DNA of 64,000 nucleotides from Alternaria dauci (Eukaryota; Ascomycota; Dothideomycetes; Pleosporales; Pleosporaceae): NCBI RefSeq assembly GCF_042100115.1, contig NC_091281.1, positions 620,001 through 684,000 of the forward strand. Direction: 5' to 3'. The number at the start of each line of letters is the position of its first letter. Within the stretch, counting starts at the first letter, position 1. Position numbers and translations under genes: made by a program. The notes under the pieces are model-generated. The model saw nothing but the letters and a program-made list of their open reading frames with translations. It searched no databases and was not told the origin of the DNA. Positions 20,783-34,400 of this stretch are shown piece by piece.

Positions 20783-23264
20783 AATATCAGCCGTGCTGTT
20801 CGCGACTGGATGTTTTCGCGTCGGCGCATCCAAGCTCAGCTATCAAACATCGATTTTTCCCATGTTTTTTTTTGGTGATTGATGTGCGTATCTTTGGCGA
20901 ACTTCAGACTGCGATCAGCGTAGATTTCTCCAAGGGATTCGGTGCAATAGAGTCAATCTCGCGACACCCATCGTCTTTCCGGCCCCCACACTGATTCGAT
21001 TGCGCTAATCCATAAACGATCTGGTGCACGATCCCTATCGTGTGGGGCCATCTGAACATGCGCTCATGCAATATGGAGTTGGCAGAGGCGTTCTGGCGTC
21101 ATGCGTAGGTGTCAAGCGAATTTGCGCAGCTTGAGAGGGGTGACGATCCTGGAGGAGCGCACATGGGACGGTTCTGTTGTGTGGCTGCACCCAAGCCCAC
21201 ACAAACTCCGCTGGCGTCGACGCCACCTCGCTCAACACAGGTAGTTTGGCTTCATGTGTTTAGAAGCGGTTCATTGCACCGTCTTGTTGAGAACGGAGAA
21301 GTTCGAGAATAAGTATCATTCCCTTCTGGACTGTAATCTTCGTGTTTGGTGCAAAGGTCGTGGCGATATGAGCAAAGAGGGTAGTCAGGAAGCGCGTACT
21401 GATCGCGTAAGATGTGTGACTTTACGCAGACCGTCCGCCATGCACGCAAGTCACAAGACAAAGGAAGCCACTATAGCCGATACCGAAATCAATAGATGGA
21501 ACCGGAAGCCCCGCACTTCAGTTGAGGAAGGGCCTGTAATGGATTGTGTTGATCTCTTTACTGCTGATCTGCACACCATCGGCTTTGTACTAACATGTAC
21601 AGCTCTGTAGCTGAGAGGCAGTTGGCTTATCAGCTGCGAGATCTATACTTCTCACCCCTTCGAAGCGCTGTATACATCAGATCAGCGGCGATCTGTACAG
21701 ATATAATAGAAGCGTGCGCGCTACGCGCTCTGCATCCTACTAAGTGACTGGATCACATCCAAGACTTGATAGTATATCCAAGCGCTTCAGAGTTTGGAAA
21801 AATCAAGCTTCCGAACATGCTCCAATCGAAGACCCAAGAGTCCTGGAAGTCGGTTTCTCCCGAATGACTGTGCATTCTTCTATAGTTGCACGCTCTGAAC
21901 AACGCGTGAGGAACCTAGGTAAGCATGCAGGTGACTTTGAAAGCAAGGCTACCGTTCATCGATGACAGATGGACAATGTGGGCGCTTAATTTCCATCCTA
22001 TGGCGCTGTATCGGCCAGTTTAGGGTGAGAAGTCTTGACTGTTGGGTGTAGCTGTGTGGTGACCAGAATGGTTGCGACCTGCTGTTCTGTGTCCGCATGC
22101 AGCTGTTGAGAGCAGGAGGCGTAAATAGCGATGCAGCCATAATGACGGCAAAATACGCCTTCTACGTGCTATAAGCATAGCGGGTTTTCCGCGTTCTGCC
22201 TTGCTCTCGACTTGACGCTGGTTATCTCTGGATTCTTCCGTCTTTGATGTCGCATACTCTTTCCCTGTGCCCGCCGCTTGTCTCGTCTCACCGAGGTGCA
22301 AGTCTGTCGCCAACTGCATTGAACCAGCGATGTGTCGCCCTTGAAGTCCTTGAAAATTCTGTCGCCTATCTGCCTTGCAATTGCAGTGACAGGACTTCTC
22401 GAGATGGGGCGATACATATCTCGTTCAGCCATATCACCTCACTGGAAATCGTCACAACGCGGGGCTATAGACGGCCTAGGGCGCAGGCGCAGCCGCTGAG
22501 GCACAGTCCAGGCATTAATGTCATGAAGTATCGTTTGTACATGGATTTGCCTGCCGCTAGTGTTCGTTCGAAGGGTTGAGATCGATCGCCTTCTCGCTGA
22601 CACGCAGTGTTAGCTGCCTGACACCAGGCTCGTCTTGAGAGCACCTCGGTACCGCAATCGACCACTCGTCGCCAGTACGAGCAAGAATGAGGCGAGCAGA
22701 TCCCAAGTCCTCTACAAGCCACTCCACGGTGCCGTGTCGTCCTCTTCGTTCGGTCGAGCAACGTCAACCGTCTTGCAGTCGTCGTCTTCAGGCATCACCC
22801 GGACTGCCTGCACGCTCCTCGTTCGTCCCGTAGACCTTTTGTTCCATGCCTGTCAGCACTGCCCGAATCAACACTAGCCTGCGTCGAAGCTAAGGAAAGT
22901 GAGGCCACCGGCACTGTTCCAGGTTCCAGACATTGACGAAGAAGGGGTCGCGACGCAAGTGTCGTTAGATGCTGTCGATGTACTAGAGGCATCCCTCGTT
23001 ACTGGAACCCCTCGTCGATCCCGATGTCATAGGTGACGGCTCGCCAACGTACGCATTTGCAGTACCTTCCAGTCGTCATTCATTGCACGCTGCTTGTTCA
23101 GCGTTGTGTACTGCTGACCCTTGCCTGAAAGCGCCACCCTTACTTGTACCTCGCTCACGAAGCTTAGCAGAAGCTGCCTTGAGGCGCACCCTTCGCTGGC
23201 ATACTCTCAAGTCTTTGGATCTTTGTGTCGCATAAGACTCGCCCCTCCGCCCTCTCTACCAAGG
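20783..23264. other. Gene-free stretch
   Basis: Only short open frames without family resemblance are present. The last part (from about 22.6 kb) is probably promoter and leader of the C2H2 gene that starts at 23265; its open frame runs back to 23121 without an ATG. Confidence 0.45.
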
Positions 23265-24399
23265 ATGCCCACCAAGAAACGCACAATGGCACATGAAGGT
23301 GCACCCGATGATCCAGAGTGGACAGATGACGTCCATGTATGCCGATGTTACGTCCCGAGCACTGATGCATTTTGCGCGCTTGCCGGTCCTAAGAGGCCAA
23401 CAACCACATACCACGCGACACTCAGTCACGGCCATGACCGACCGGCATCAGGATATCCACGAGTTATCGAAGGCTTCAAGAACCCAGAGACAATGTCGGT
23501 TATGCCGCATCACGATAACCATGGCGGCATCGATGGCCAAAGCATGGTCAGGGAATGGCAGTCCGGCGCTACGTATGACGGATTGGACAATCTAGAGTGG
23601 CATCATACTGGGAGCCCAGACCCAAAGCCATGCAGTCAGCCTCATGGAAATAACTCAGCTCTTCACGACAACCAAGTACCTCCACCGTACGATGGTCAAA
23701 AGTTGTGGATGGGGAACAACTTCTTCAACGGACAGTGGAATCCATCACCGTCTCAAGGAAGGGTAGAGGATCAACCGACGCTGCATCTTTGTACAACGTG
23801 CTATGGCCAGCCACCCCCGTCTCGACACTGGCTATGGGAGTCGGCCAAGTCTGTACCAAGACAGTTTTCCAAGAGGAGAAAGGGTTGTGCGACGATGCCG
23901 GTAGAGAGTCCCGACAGGCCAAACCACAACAACCTTTTGGAGTAAGTAAATGCTGATCGCAAGCCAAAGGCGACTGCTGAACAAGATACAGCGTAACCGG
24001 CCGAGGAGTCCAGTATGGCCTTGCCATCCGTGAGCCTGAATCGATCTACCTGTCACCCACGTCTATGAGTCGTGTGTCTTCAGTACAACAGTATAAACGT
24101 GTGTTCTGCCACGTCTTCGGCTGTAATGCCAGCTTTCGAGGAGCTTATGCGAAGGGCAACCTTGCCCGTCACAGACGACTAAAGCATGGAAGCCAACAAG
24201 GCGAGGGACCGCGGGAGTACAACTGTGAAGAACCCGGGTGTACCAAAATTTACAAGCGCCAGGATGCACGTGTAAAGCATTATCGCAAGCACCATCATCA
24301 TCTTGCTCCCGACCCAGCGCTGTCGCGTGGTAAGCATGATCTTTATGATCATGCGGCGACAGGTACACCGGCTTCTTTTCTGTAATTGCAGAGCCGTGA
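23265..24399 (+). CDS. C2H2 zinc-finger protein, local family copy 2
   Basis: Exons 23265-23941 and 23992 onward are joined by a 50-bp phase-2 intron with GTAAGT and TACAG ends. Exon 1 encodes about 225 low-complexity residues (His/Pro/Asn-rich). Exon 2 encodes the fingers: C265-X4-C270-X15-H286-X4-H291 (AKGNLARH) and C304-X4-C309-X12-H322-X4-H326 (KRQDARVKHY). The 3' end has two readings. Without further splicing the frame stops at 24385 (356 residues). A good intron, 24330-24391 (GTAAGC to TTGCAG after a pyrimidine tract), would give a 340-residue protein ending at 24399. The first ATG in frame is 23265; 23286 is an alternative. Nuclear regulator by inference, same family as copies at 13.5, 29 and 35 kb. 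Confidence 0.8.
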
Positions 24400-27300
24400 A
24401 CCTCATCCAATTGACGTCTGATCGGTCGCCGGTGTCAAAAAGCTCTCGAGGGTCAGCAATATATCTGGAGTTTCTTTCCTAGATCGTCCTGGTGCACATA
24501 GTCCGGTTTGGCGCGACAAGTTGAGACATCAAGGCAGGGTCGAAGACGGAATGATGTCGAGTAAGTCATAAGAGAAGATGAAGACCTTTGGCAATGAGCC
24601 GAGTTCGAAGAGAAGCTCAGTATGGCGGCGCTGTACCTAGGCGTGCTCGGTACGAAAGCGCTTGTGAAGGGTGGTTGAGACTCAAGACCTCGGGAGGCTG
24701 GGGCATCAACGCTCGCCGTTGCTGGGGGCCGCTCGGTTCAAGAGGGCAAGCAACATCTCCAGGACCTTGACGGTCTTCATCGACTCATCGAAGGAGAGCC
24801 TTGTAAGGGCTCAAGGCTGCCATCTGCGTGCCATGGCCTTTTGCCTCATTCCAGTACCGGGTGGGAATAACGCGTTACAGAGCCGATCCGCGTAGGGGCA
24901 GTCGCTTGCTTCACGATCGGGGATGATGCCGCCCCTCGGCCATTCAGGCAACTTCAAGAATACCTTGCACAATGCAACCAAGCTGTGTAGATCGAAGTGG
25001 TATAATGAGTGGATGGCCTCCTGGAATCGCCAATATTGGGTCGTCTTGGATGAATGTCGTCTGTGGTAGCAGGCAAGAAGGCAGAGCAAGCGTGATCGTG
25101 TGAGGAAAAACATGGCGTGCACGACCGTTCATACGAAGCTTCCTACCCGAAGGAGTAATCACCAACCCCTTTCATCTTAAACCTGCGCTCTCAACCCGAA
25201 CCCATCAGCTCCATGCTCACTTCCCTTGGTGCTCTGTGCGGCTCGAGTATACCTAGGTAGCTTAGAGAGGCCAGTGCAGGATGAGAACGATTCTCCAGAC
25301 TGCGTCTCGTCTGTATTTCGACTATCGCAGGAAGGCAGAATCCAGTCATGGCATCTGCAATGTCATCGATATAGGTGGCAATGCCAGCTGAGACTGCTGC
25401 GCATTAGCTTCACTTACCGCACAGCATCCATCAAGATTACTATTCGTTCTAGCGTAGTTGATGGCATCAGCTCAAGCTGTCTGCGATGTGTTACATCGCC
25501 ATACCCTGTCGCAGCAACCTATGGCTTCGCATATGCACCTGCGATATTTACTATAATTTCTCTATTCTACGTCATCTGATTGAGGCACAATCAACTGTGG
25601 GTGCACATGCGCATCTCAACCACCGTCAGCGCCCAACAATCACCACATCGACCTGACACCCAAAGGACTGCACGCACGGACCATGTCAGAACGGACGTTC
25701 TGCCAGCTTCTCGACACATTTCGAGTCATATTCGCCTGTTGTGGCGGATTCTGATGTGCACAGCCTCCCGAGGTCGATTTCGTCGCCTCCCGCTTGCCGA
25801 GGAAATCCGACGGGTGGCTACAATCTGAGCCCAACATTTCGGGACCCTGAACACCAAGAAACAGAAGACAAAAAACATCCCGTTTCGGATGTAGAGATTG
25901 GACTAAGATCCATTGGAGGAGACAGAGTCCACCTTGTAACAAAGCTCAGGCGAGATTGAGTGCCATGTTTTCCAGGTTAGCATTCGCTTACGCACTTCAA
26001 GCATGCCGGTTAAGAGCTACAAATGTGTGACTCATGTTGGGTCTCATGCAATAGGCCAGCTTAGGTATGCAGGAACATTACGAGTTTTTCGGACGCGCTT
26101 TACCAATGGTATGGTTTGGGATGACTTGCAGATATGACGCATGACTTCAAAAGGTGGCTAACCATAGCTTAACCAAAGGGCTTATGGGTGCGCCTTGCTA
26201 TTGCCTTACCCACTCGGTGAGCATCGATTCATGATGCATACTCCAACGAATGCATCAAGATGTCTTCAAGACGTATCGTGGGATCAAATTCGACATTCGA
26301 CGACACGTCGCCAACGCCTCCAACATCCCAGCGCCCCACACCTGTCATCGGACAGCGGAGATCCGAGCTGTCGATATCCTATGGACAACGCAGTATCGTA
26401 GCGTTAGTTTTGAATGGTGTACAGCACCTCATTGAATCGCGAAAATAGTCTGGATGTGTGCCGGTCGAGAACTGGGTTCGTGAGATTTGCTGGAATCGCG
26501 AGAATTGCTAGGATCGCGAGATTCGATGTCCGCAACACCAGTGCGACCGTTTTTGATGGGTTTGACCGCAAACATCGATGCAACGTCAGAGTTCGGGCGT
26601 TGGGGTGGTACAGCGTCGCCAGACAATAGAACAGGGCGTCATTAGGGCTGCCGCGTTCGTACGGTATGTCTATGACACCGTACTATCGGTCAACAATGTC
26701 TGATGGTGTTATGCTCTGACGCGATGAGGTGCAAGAGGATAGGCAGTTGTGGAAATGGAGCGTATGACCGCTGTAAGTCAATCACATGGCTTTTGCTTCT
26801 TACTCGGATTCGACGCAGCTAGCATGCAGGACCACTCAAGAATGCCAGCTGTAACGCGATAAAACGATGAGATGCATGAATGACTGGCTCCGTGGCTATA
26901 TATGAGAAGCTGCACTTCGAGATAGGAACCTTGTGCGTTGGGCATCAAAATTCACCGATTTGGGATGGACATGAAGGGCTGCTTCAATTGGAACACTTTG
27001 ACAGTATGTGGGAGGCACTTTGGGAGTATTATGACAAGTCATTTTTTCATACCAGCACTATCATATTTTGAAACTATGTCCGAGAAAGCAGGAGCCTATC
27101 AAAATCGTCGCTGTGTTCTCTCAAGGATTGGAGCGATAGGCCACCAGAGGCGCATACTATGTATGCACGATGCCACAATCTCTGGCACTAGTGTTAGCTT
27201 CACCCACAATCATGGATCAAAACTCCTCAAACCGGGACTTCAAACACAGCAACTTGTGAGATTATTGCTTTCCTAGAAAATGTTGTGTTGAAGTTCTCGG

Positions 27301-29182
27301 CGCGCCCGGGTGTACACTAGACCTGATGATCTCAGGATGCAGCAACGCTGCGCCACTGGGTGGCGTTACTATCTTTACAAATCAATCGCCACAGAACTTG
27401 CGTCTAAAAGCTTTTTTTTCCCTAGGATATCCTTCTTTCGTATCGGACGACGCGAGCCCGTTCTTTTCAAGCAAAGAAAGGATTCCTATTTAGGAATATG
27501 ATCATGCGTTTACAGCCATCAGCACGCAGTATGTCAGCTGGAGATGGAACATGAAAGGTGTGCCTCGAAGAAAGGGGCTCGGCTGCATAAATAGACGCCA
27601 TCCAGTTCCATATATCCAAGCCATGTTCGGTACGTAATCTTCTCCGATAGCCCAAAAGCCAAGCTCAGTCCAGTCCAGTGCAACCAAGATCCTCGAGCCG
27701 ATAGGAGCTGTCCTAACGGAAACCATGTACTCCTACTGCGTGTAGGCTGGATATGGCGACGCTCGTGGCGATCCTTCGACTCGACACTGACTACCTGACC
27801 GGAGAACCAAAGAGCTTTGACTCAAAGACAGCCAGTGAAAGCAGCCAAGAGACATACACCAGCTTCATTGGATATCAAGACGGGATGAGGGACCTCGGGA
27901 TGGTAGAGCAGCGTGGCGAGTGATAGGTATTAGGCAACATAGATGACATCGACCACGTAACGATCTAGGCCTATGCAGGCAACGAGCTCTGACGGGCAGG
28001 CTTCTGTCTCGACCGATATATAGGTAGCATGTGCTGCCATCGCACGCGTTACGCTTGAGAGGATCACACGATTACATCTATACCCGAAGCTTGTTGCAGA
28101 CCTAGTAACACAAGCAATAACGCGTCAGTCGACTTTCGCGAGCTGGAAACCAGAAGACTATCACATACCTTCGCTTTCGCATCAGCCTCACTTTCCAAGG
28201 ATCGACACTCGTGCTTCATCTTTGCCGAAAACCGAGGTATAGAGGTGCAAGAAACATGTATGTAGCCGTTGGTACGCCCTGTCGCACGGAGCCCACCAGT
28301 CCGTCCGCAACCTCCCGTGCGACACCGTTGCACCCTTTGTCAATTTAACGGGTCGGGCCGAAGCTTCCATCTTTTGCGCAAACCCCAGGCTGCTCTGGCG
28401 TGTGGAAGAGGCCTTCCCTGGTCGACCAGCACACCGAGCCGTCGACATGGAGCTCATCGCATCATGTAGGCCAAGTCAGAGAGATGCCTGCTCAGGTGTT
28501 AACCGCGAAACGTTTGCAGTTTGGGTTGGCAGTACCCGGTCTGCCCCACCTCTCTGCCTAGTCACCGCGATCCGGTTACGACGCGCTCAACTATCGGCCC
28601 AGCTCGTCCTCAGCGGTCCTCCGTCGACATCGTCGTCCTTTCGGAAGGATCACGTTCACCGTTGGCTTCTTTGTTGTCCTCATGCACGATTGTGGCAAAG
28701 CAACTACTGCCTAGACGATGACGCGTTGTGGGCCTCAACTTAGCCTGCCGGCACGGCGGTTCCTCAACCACATCCCATCAAGACATGCGACGACACCAAG
28801 ACTGGACACCGCGAACGTATACCCAACGCCGAAAAGAAACAATACAAAAGAGAAGGGCTATACAGGACGTGAGTGTGCTCGGCGTTCGATTCGCTTCGTT
28901 CGTCGGCACTATACGACAACATAGGAAAGGTGCTGGATGGGCATACTGAGCAAAGCCTGTGGTGCTTACAACATAATGGAAACCTGGAGGTGTACAACGT
29001 TGGGATGATGATGTGAAAACCCTGCGCGACTTCTCGAAAGGCCACCGATCGCAAAACGAGAGAAACGAGGAACATCGATACAGAAAGTAAGAGATAGTCT
29101 TGGTCTAATCGTTGCTGGCATGAGTGGTTTTGTTTGGGGTGCGGCAGAGTCGTTTACATGCTGATCGCGGCAGTCCTGGATT
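24400..29182. other. 4.8-kb gene-poor stretch
   Basis: No intact gene is supported. A minus-strand frame at 24706-25122 with a single internal TGA is listed separately. Around 26.44-26.52 kb, TCGCGA occurs three times, twice at 18-bp spacing. The rest holds only short incidental open frames. Confidence 0.4.
24706..25122 (-). pseudogene. Possible decayed gene or exon, unidentified
   Basis: A minus-strand frame from 25122 to the stop at 24706-24708 is broken by only one TGA, at 24811-24813. Its composition looks protein-like on both sides of that stop (QEAIHSLYHFDLHSLVALCK before; MKTVKVLEMLLALLNRA after), with amphipathic helical patterning. A splice-acceptor-like CTACCACAG lies near 25080. 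No family was recognised and no start codon is assured, so this could be a broken exon or chance. Confidence 0.25.
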
Positions 29183-30719
29183 TCAACCGGAAGTGCTACT
29201 CATGAAGTCGGAATACTGGTCACGGTCACGGTTTGCGTGCCTTGTCTCAGGTCGCGCAATGTATGGGGTGGCAAGTCGTTGATGGTGTGTTCGGTAGTGT
29301 TTCAATCTGGCATCCTGCCTGTTGAACATTCTCTCGCACGATGCGTTTTCACAGACGTAGACTCTACCGCGGTGTTTGTTCCTCTTGTGCCGAGCCAAGT
29401 TACCTTTCCTGTGTCTGCCACTGAAGGCTATGCAGCAGTCGTCAATGTCACAGTAGATTTCGGGTGGTGCTGCAGGCGACGAGGTATCTGATGCACAAGA
29501 ATGTGTGTCAGACGTCATGCTTTCCGGCTTCGGCGATAAGAGGCCACGACCGAGGATGCTCGACCTAACAAGGTCAGCCACATTATACAACAAACAGTAA
29601 TCCCCAGACCTACCCAGTATCTGATGCACTAGGATATGTGGCATCCCTCAAGGAAACAATCGGCGGTGTCGCTGGCCGTACGACAAAAGCCAGGCGAGTG
29701 AACAACGGATTTTTCGAGCTAAGATTCGACCCGTCTTGAGGAATATGTCGATACGAGGACCTGGGATGCGGAGTGAGTATGTTTTGATCCATACTTTCAT
29801 TATACTTATCATCGGATGATACGTACGGTTGAGGGCCGACCACGACCTGACGACTTGGCTCTAGATTGTCAGATCCGAACGTTGATGGCGTGGCACCCGA
29901 GATGCTACTAGGATATGCTTCTTGGATCGTGTCACCTTGCTGGGCCGGATAAGGCATCTCGGGCGGCTGGTAAGGAGACCAAGGATCTGGATTCGCGCCA
30001 GTTTGTGTCCTGTCAATCCCGATCAAGGGAGGTTCAATGCTGCCACTGCCAAGATGCCCGATATCTTGAGTTGCAAGCATTGACGACATGCCTGGAAGTA
30101 CGTAAGGACGATCTGCGTCTGGTGTGAACTGCTGTGCTGTGGTAAAGCCTGGAAACGAGGAAGAGTTGGGATCAGTATCGGGGCTCTGCGAGATGTCTTC
30201 AATCGCGTGCTGATTGTGTGGCCAACGGTAGAGATGCGATGTGTCGTATCCTGTATATCCGAAGACGTCCTCTCCGTCATACGTGTCGTTTTGCCCACTC
30301 CAGTGGCGCTCGGCCTCGGATGTGTTCGAAGTAGCAAACCTATGCTGTGTTCGAGTGTCCAACAGCAATGCATCGTGGGGTATCTGTTCGGCATACTGCG
30401 AGTGTATGGATTGTTGCATCCCAGGTTGGATCCCATCTTGTTGAGGAATGAATGTTCTTATGTCCGTCGCATCTCGCTCCTCGGACATAGGTTGGTAGAG
30501 AAGCTGTTTTGTCATCTCCCCATCCCAGTCCGAATACGTGGAGGCTATTTCGCTCGGCTCTTGGTTGTCGCTCATCCATGTGTTGGAATACGAAACGCCT
30601 CCGTCGTTGCCAGGATTCTGCGAAGGTTGCGACCAGGGACTAACTTCTTGAGTTCTGTATTGAGTAGAGCTTAGGTCCGCTGGGTTGGGCTGTCTCGCCC
30701 TGCGATTACGGCCTGCCAT
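29183..30719 (-). CDS. C2H2 zinc-finger protein, local family copy 3
   Basis: Two minus-strand exons, 30719-29614 and 29564-29183, with a 49-bp phase-2 intron (GTAGGT donor, GTTAG acceptor), give 495 residues. Exon 1 encodes about 368 disordered residues rich in Ser, Gln, Pro and Asp. Exon 2 carries C407-X4-C412-X15-H428-X4-H433 (RKGNLARH) and C440-X4-C445-X12-H458-X4-H462 (NRQDARLKHY), then a short polar tail. ATG 30719 is the first in the frame; the frame is open back to 30887 only through TTG. It is the closest of the four to copy 2 in the second finger (RQDAR(L/V)KHYR). Probably a nuclear DNA-binding protein; targets unknown. Confidence 0.85.
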
Positions 30720-31255
30720 TCTTCCGACTGGAGTACAGGAACCAAAGCGACAAGATGAGTCCTTCGATTTCTGTTCGTGGCGTAGTTGATGGTTGGATCT
30801 GGAACTCCCCAGAGCTGCGGCTGTGCCTAAGAACGTTGGGAGAGACGGGTTGCGAACACGAGGTTGAAAAGAACGCGAGCTTGGCAACGAGGAACGTCGG
30901 ATTTGTTGGTGACAAGAATGCGTGAAAGAGAAGGGGCGACCTGACGCCTGGTTCGAAGATGGCGGGTTTCGGATGGGGACTGGTAACCGGTGGCCTTGTT
31001 GTTACTCGATATCTTGACGACGTGCCACGTTGTGGAGAGCACTTGATCGCCAGGGTCAGGTTGTTTTATGGCTAACGTGTGCCGACTTGGTATGGCAGCC
31101 TCCCTTGGACGAGGTGGCTTTTGGCCCTTTCCCTGATGACAACGACGAATGGAGTATAGCACTGTCTCGATGACACTGGATATTGCAAGGACAGTTGTGC
31201 TCCACAATAAAGACTGTTGTCGCCGGACAGCCGTAAACGGTCTCGACTGGCGTGA

Positions 31256-31450
31256 CTACAGACGAAAGAAAGGGATCTTTCGAGCTTGAGAGCGGTCTAC
31301 CGGGGCAACGATAACTTTATGCGGACGGGTAGGGGAAGAAGAGGGAGGTGGAGGCGGAGGCGGCGGCGGCGGCGGCGGTCGTGGTGGTGGTGGTGACCTC
31401 GGAAGGTGAGGCTCGTGGTGCGGCGGGAGGTATGGATATGATGGGTCCAT
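31256..31450 (-). CDS. Small proline-rich open frame (doubtful)
   Basis: 64 codons from an ATG, starting MDPSYPYLPPHHEPHLPRS and continuing into an uninterrupted run of about twelve prolines, then SSSPTRPHKVIVAP. The proline run is the reverse reading of the GGC/GGT triplet repeat at 31344-31393, so it may be an artefact of the repeat. It could also be a 5' exon of an unrecognised gene; no downstream partner was found. Confidence 0.2.
   Translation of the reverse strand: MDPSYPYLPPHHEPHLPRSPPPPRPPPPPPPPPPPPSSSPTRPHKVIVAPVDRSQARKIPFFRL
31344..31393. repeat. GGN-type triplet repeat (GGC/GGT/GGA)
   Basis: Imperfect GGN triplets with an inner perfect GGC run. They encode polyproline on the minus strand and poly-Ala/Val on the plus strand. 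Confidence 0.85.
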
Positions 31451-34400
31451 ACGGATCAAGGACGCGATTCGTCTTGGAGGACCTCCAAGAGCCAAGAAAT
31501 GACTACGAAATCAGTGTAACTCCATCAGCAATTCAGCCTTTGGAGGGACTGACTGTTGTCGTTTCAAAACACGGTAGAAGAGTCTTGGCTGATCAGGATA
31601 GTACTCGGGAGCTTTGGTAATACCTTGGAGCTGCTATACCCACAGTCTGGCCTTGACGACTGTGCCACGTTGGCCATCTGCCTGTTGCCTACTCTCGCTC
31701 AGCTCACTACAGCACGGCCGACTCTGTTCTGCTAGCGCATCCATATCCTCGGACCATCAACGGAGATGCCCAAGCTATCACAACCAGTACACCTCCAATG
31801 TTCCGACGCGTGACGCTGAGTGGCTGCAGGTCGGAGATTCATGGCCTGCCATAGAATACGCACAGGGTATGGCTAGTCGAGCGAAGAACGATACGAGTGG
31901 CGACAGCAGGGCGATCAAAACACGTAGAGTGGACTCGTGACAAGACCAACCCCCCGGACTGGCAAACAACTTCATAGGAACTTGAGCCGCTACGTCCGGG
32001 CGCCCGGGGGCTTTTAATCGGCAGCACCATACCAAGCGCTGATTATCACCGACATGACAGCTGCAGACACACTTGTGTGCGCGCGCAGTGGCTTGCTGCA
32101 CCTCCTGCCGCACCTACACACGCAAATGCGTAAGTGGGGTGCCAAACGAAGCGGCGTTCCTTGGAAGAACACCTACAACATTCGGTGCCAACTTGGAGAT
32201 ACAGCCATGAGAGATGTAAACACAGGCGCCTGCGTGTGCTTTTCGCCATTGTTGGGCAGCAGTGCTAGGTACCATCCTCACGTCAAACTCCAACTTTGGA
32301 TTGGACACTTCGTATCTGAGCTAGAGGCTCCGCCGTCTCAGTCAGTCGTTGTTGACATTTGCGGTCGAGGGAGGAGCCAACATCAGCCTACGACCGTGTT
32401 CTACAGTTGGAGACTTGATCACGACTCTCTAACATCCCTGAACATTGCGACATCTTGTTTGAAGCCAATCGATTACACCACAGACCAATTTCATGCGCTC
32501 TACTAGTTGACGGTCCGTGGCACACCCAGGCGCATTTCGACCTGCAGCAGGATAGTCTAGACAATGAGTGCCCCTCGCTCATACGCGCCCCGAACATGCG
32601 GGCGTCCATGGAGCATCGCGCATCATTTTAGCGAAAGTCGTCGAAGAAATGCGCACCCCGTTATCCACAACGGCATGGACGACCAGAACCCGTGCATCAC
32701 TCAAACAGAGGGTTGTGCTCTGGGTAACCGCTGCTGCGAACCCAGCTGAGTGTGCCGATCTTGAGCAGCCACAAGACTCGGCCCCACATCGCATATGCAC
32801 TCTCTGTGCAAGCAATCTGCAATCACGCAGTAGGCGGCACCATCTTCGGTTGTAAGGACGGATCAGGAATGGCCAATGATCACCCCTGTCTCTTTTGAGC
32901 CTCCTCCGCAACCGTGGCTAAGACCAGGCCGCCAAAAGCTGGTAATTGAGCTGCATCTTTACCGTCGCGTCGCGAAACTCGGCAGCTTTGGTATGTCAGT
33001 TTTTGGACCCGTGCGTGTTCGGCCCGGACTGAAACGGCGTCGCAGCGACTGAGAATAGATCCGTGTAGTCTCCACTACCTTGCGCCACGTTCGCCTTAAA
33101 GTAGATGAGGAGCGGAGAGCGGTACCGAAAGGCGCTGCCCGGTTTTAGCTCCCATGCTACAACGTCTTTGACAGCGCGACGCAAAGCGGCTTTCCCGCTT
33201 TCAAAACTCGCACTTGCTACTCGAAAGAGCATTATCATCGATCCCGGCCATGGTTTTTGGCACAATACAGCTTTTGGTCCAGCTGGACTGTAGGAAGCGG
33301 AGCCAACCCCTCTTGGCCCCTGTACCATGGACACCCGGTAGGCGTATTGCTCAACCGCCGTATGAACAACCCTTCTCAAACGTCAGTCCATGACCTGGAT
33401 GCAATACCCATCTAGCTGGCCGGTTTTCAATACCGATCGCGCATCCTGTCATTGATGGGGTTTAGGTGCCATGCTGTTGCAAATACAGCTGTCACATATG
33501 GTGCGGATCGGCCATCAACAGGCGCGTGACTCATTCGAGAGCATACTGGTCATGTATGGAAAGGTATCGGATGTCGCAAAAAGTCTCTATCCGTACCACC
33601 TCCTACTGACTCACCCTTCCGTGTACAACCGCCGTCTCGACATGCTTGTCAGGTCACTGAGTACTAGGCAAAGGCTAGTGCAAGGCTTCTAACGCTACCA
33701 AATAGGAAGGAGCATTCACCCCTTTCTCTTGAAGCCGTTCGTCAAGCCCTGGGTAGATTTCGCCGTGGTAAACGCCTTGCCGCAGCACCTAGTTGTACAG
33801 CCGAATCAACCAGCTGCAGAGCCCTCAAACCTTAATGTGCAACTCTCCTGGCATGACAGCAAGAGGTGCATCGGCAATGCCGCCCACACTTTTACGTTCC
33901 CATCTTTGCGAATACCTAATACGTATAGCACGTGTTAACGGCACCGATCCTCCGGGTTCTCTCATACGGCAGTGAGAGCTTCACACATTGCGTATACCTA
34001 GTCTTTGCCGTCATGATCGCCGTCACCTTACAAGCGGTGGATGCGCTGGCAACATCAGCATGATGCTGAACGACATCCCGGTACCTCTACTCACGACGCG
34101 ATCCTCCCACCTAAAGCACTGACAGTGGATGTGCTCAACGGGCCCGGTCTAGACTTTGTCGATGGGCACTCTATGGCACTCATAGTTCAAAGCTTAAATT
34201 GACCACGAGGGTCATGCAGCTAGAACTTTGAAGTGCTAGATGTCGGGCCGTCCAGATTGAAAGCACCTGATACGCCATGACGAAACCAGAGCCGATCACA
34301 ATCCATCGCCTGCTGGTCCACCGGATAATAGAGTGCGTATGGTCTGGAGCATAAGCCCTTGGGTGCACTTGCGGCTCTGCTGCTTGCGTTTTGATCCAAT

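Noticed and set aside
21254..21610. 118-codon plus-strand open frame
   Set aside because: No motif, no splice partner, and composition typical of chance frames in this GC range.
26430..26520. TCGCGA repeats as a regulatory array
   Set aside because: Only three copies, two at 18-bp spacing, with no gene nearby.
32054..32506. 150-codon plus-strand open frame from an ATG
   Set aside because: No recognisable domain or conservation cue; kept only as a note.
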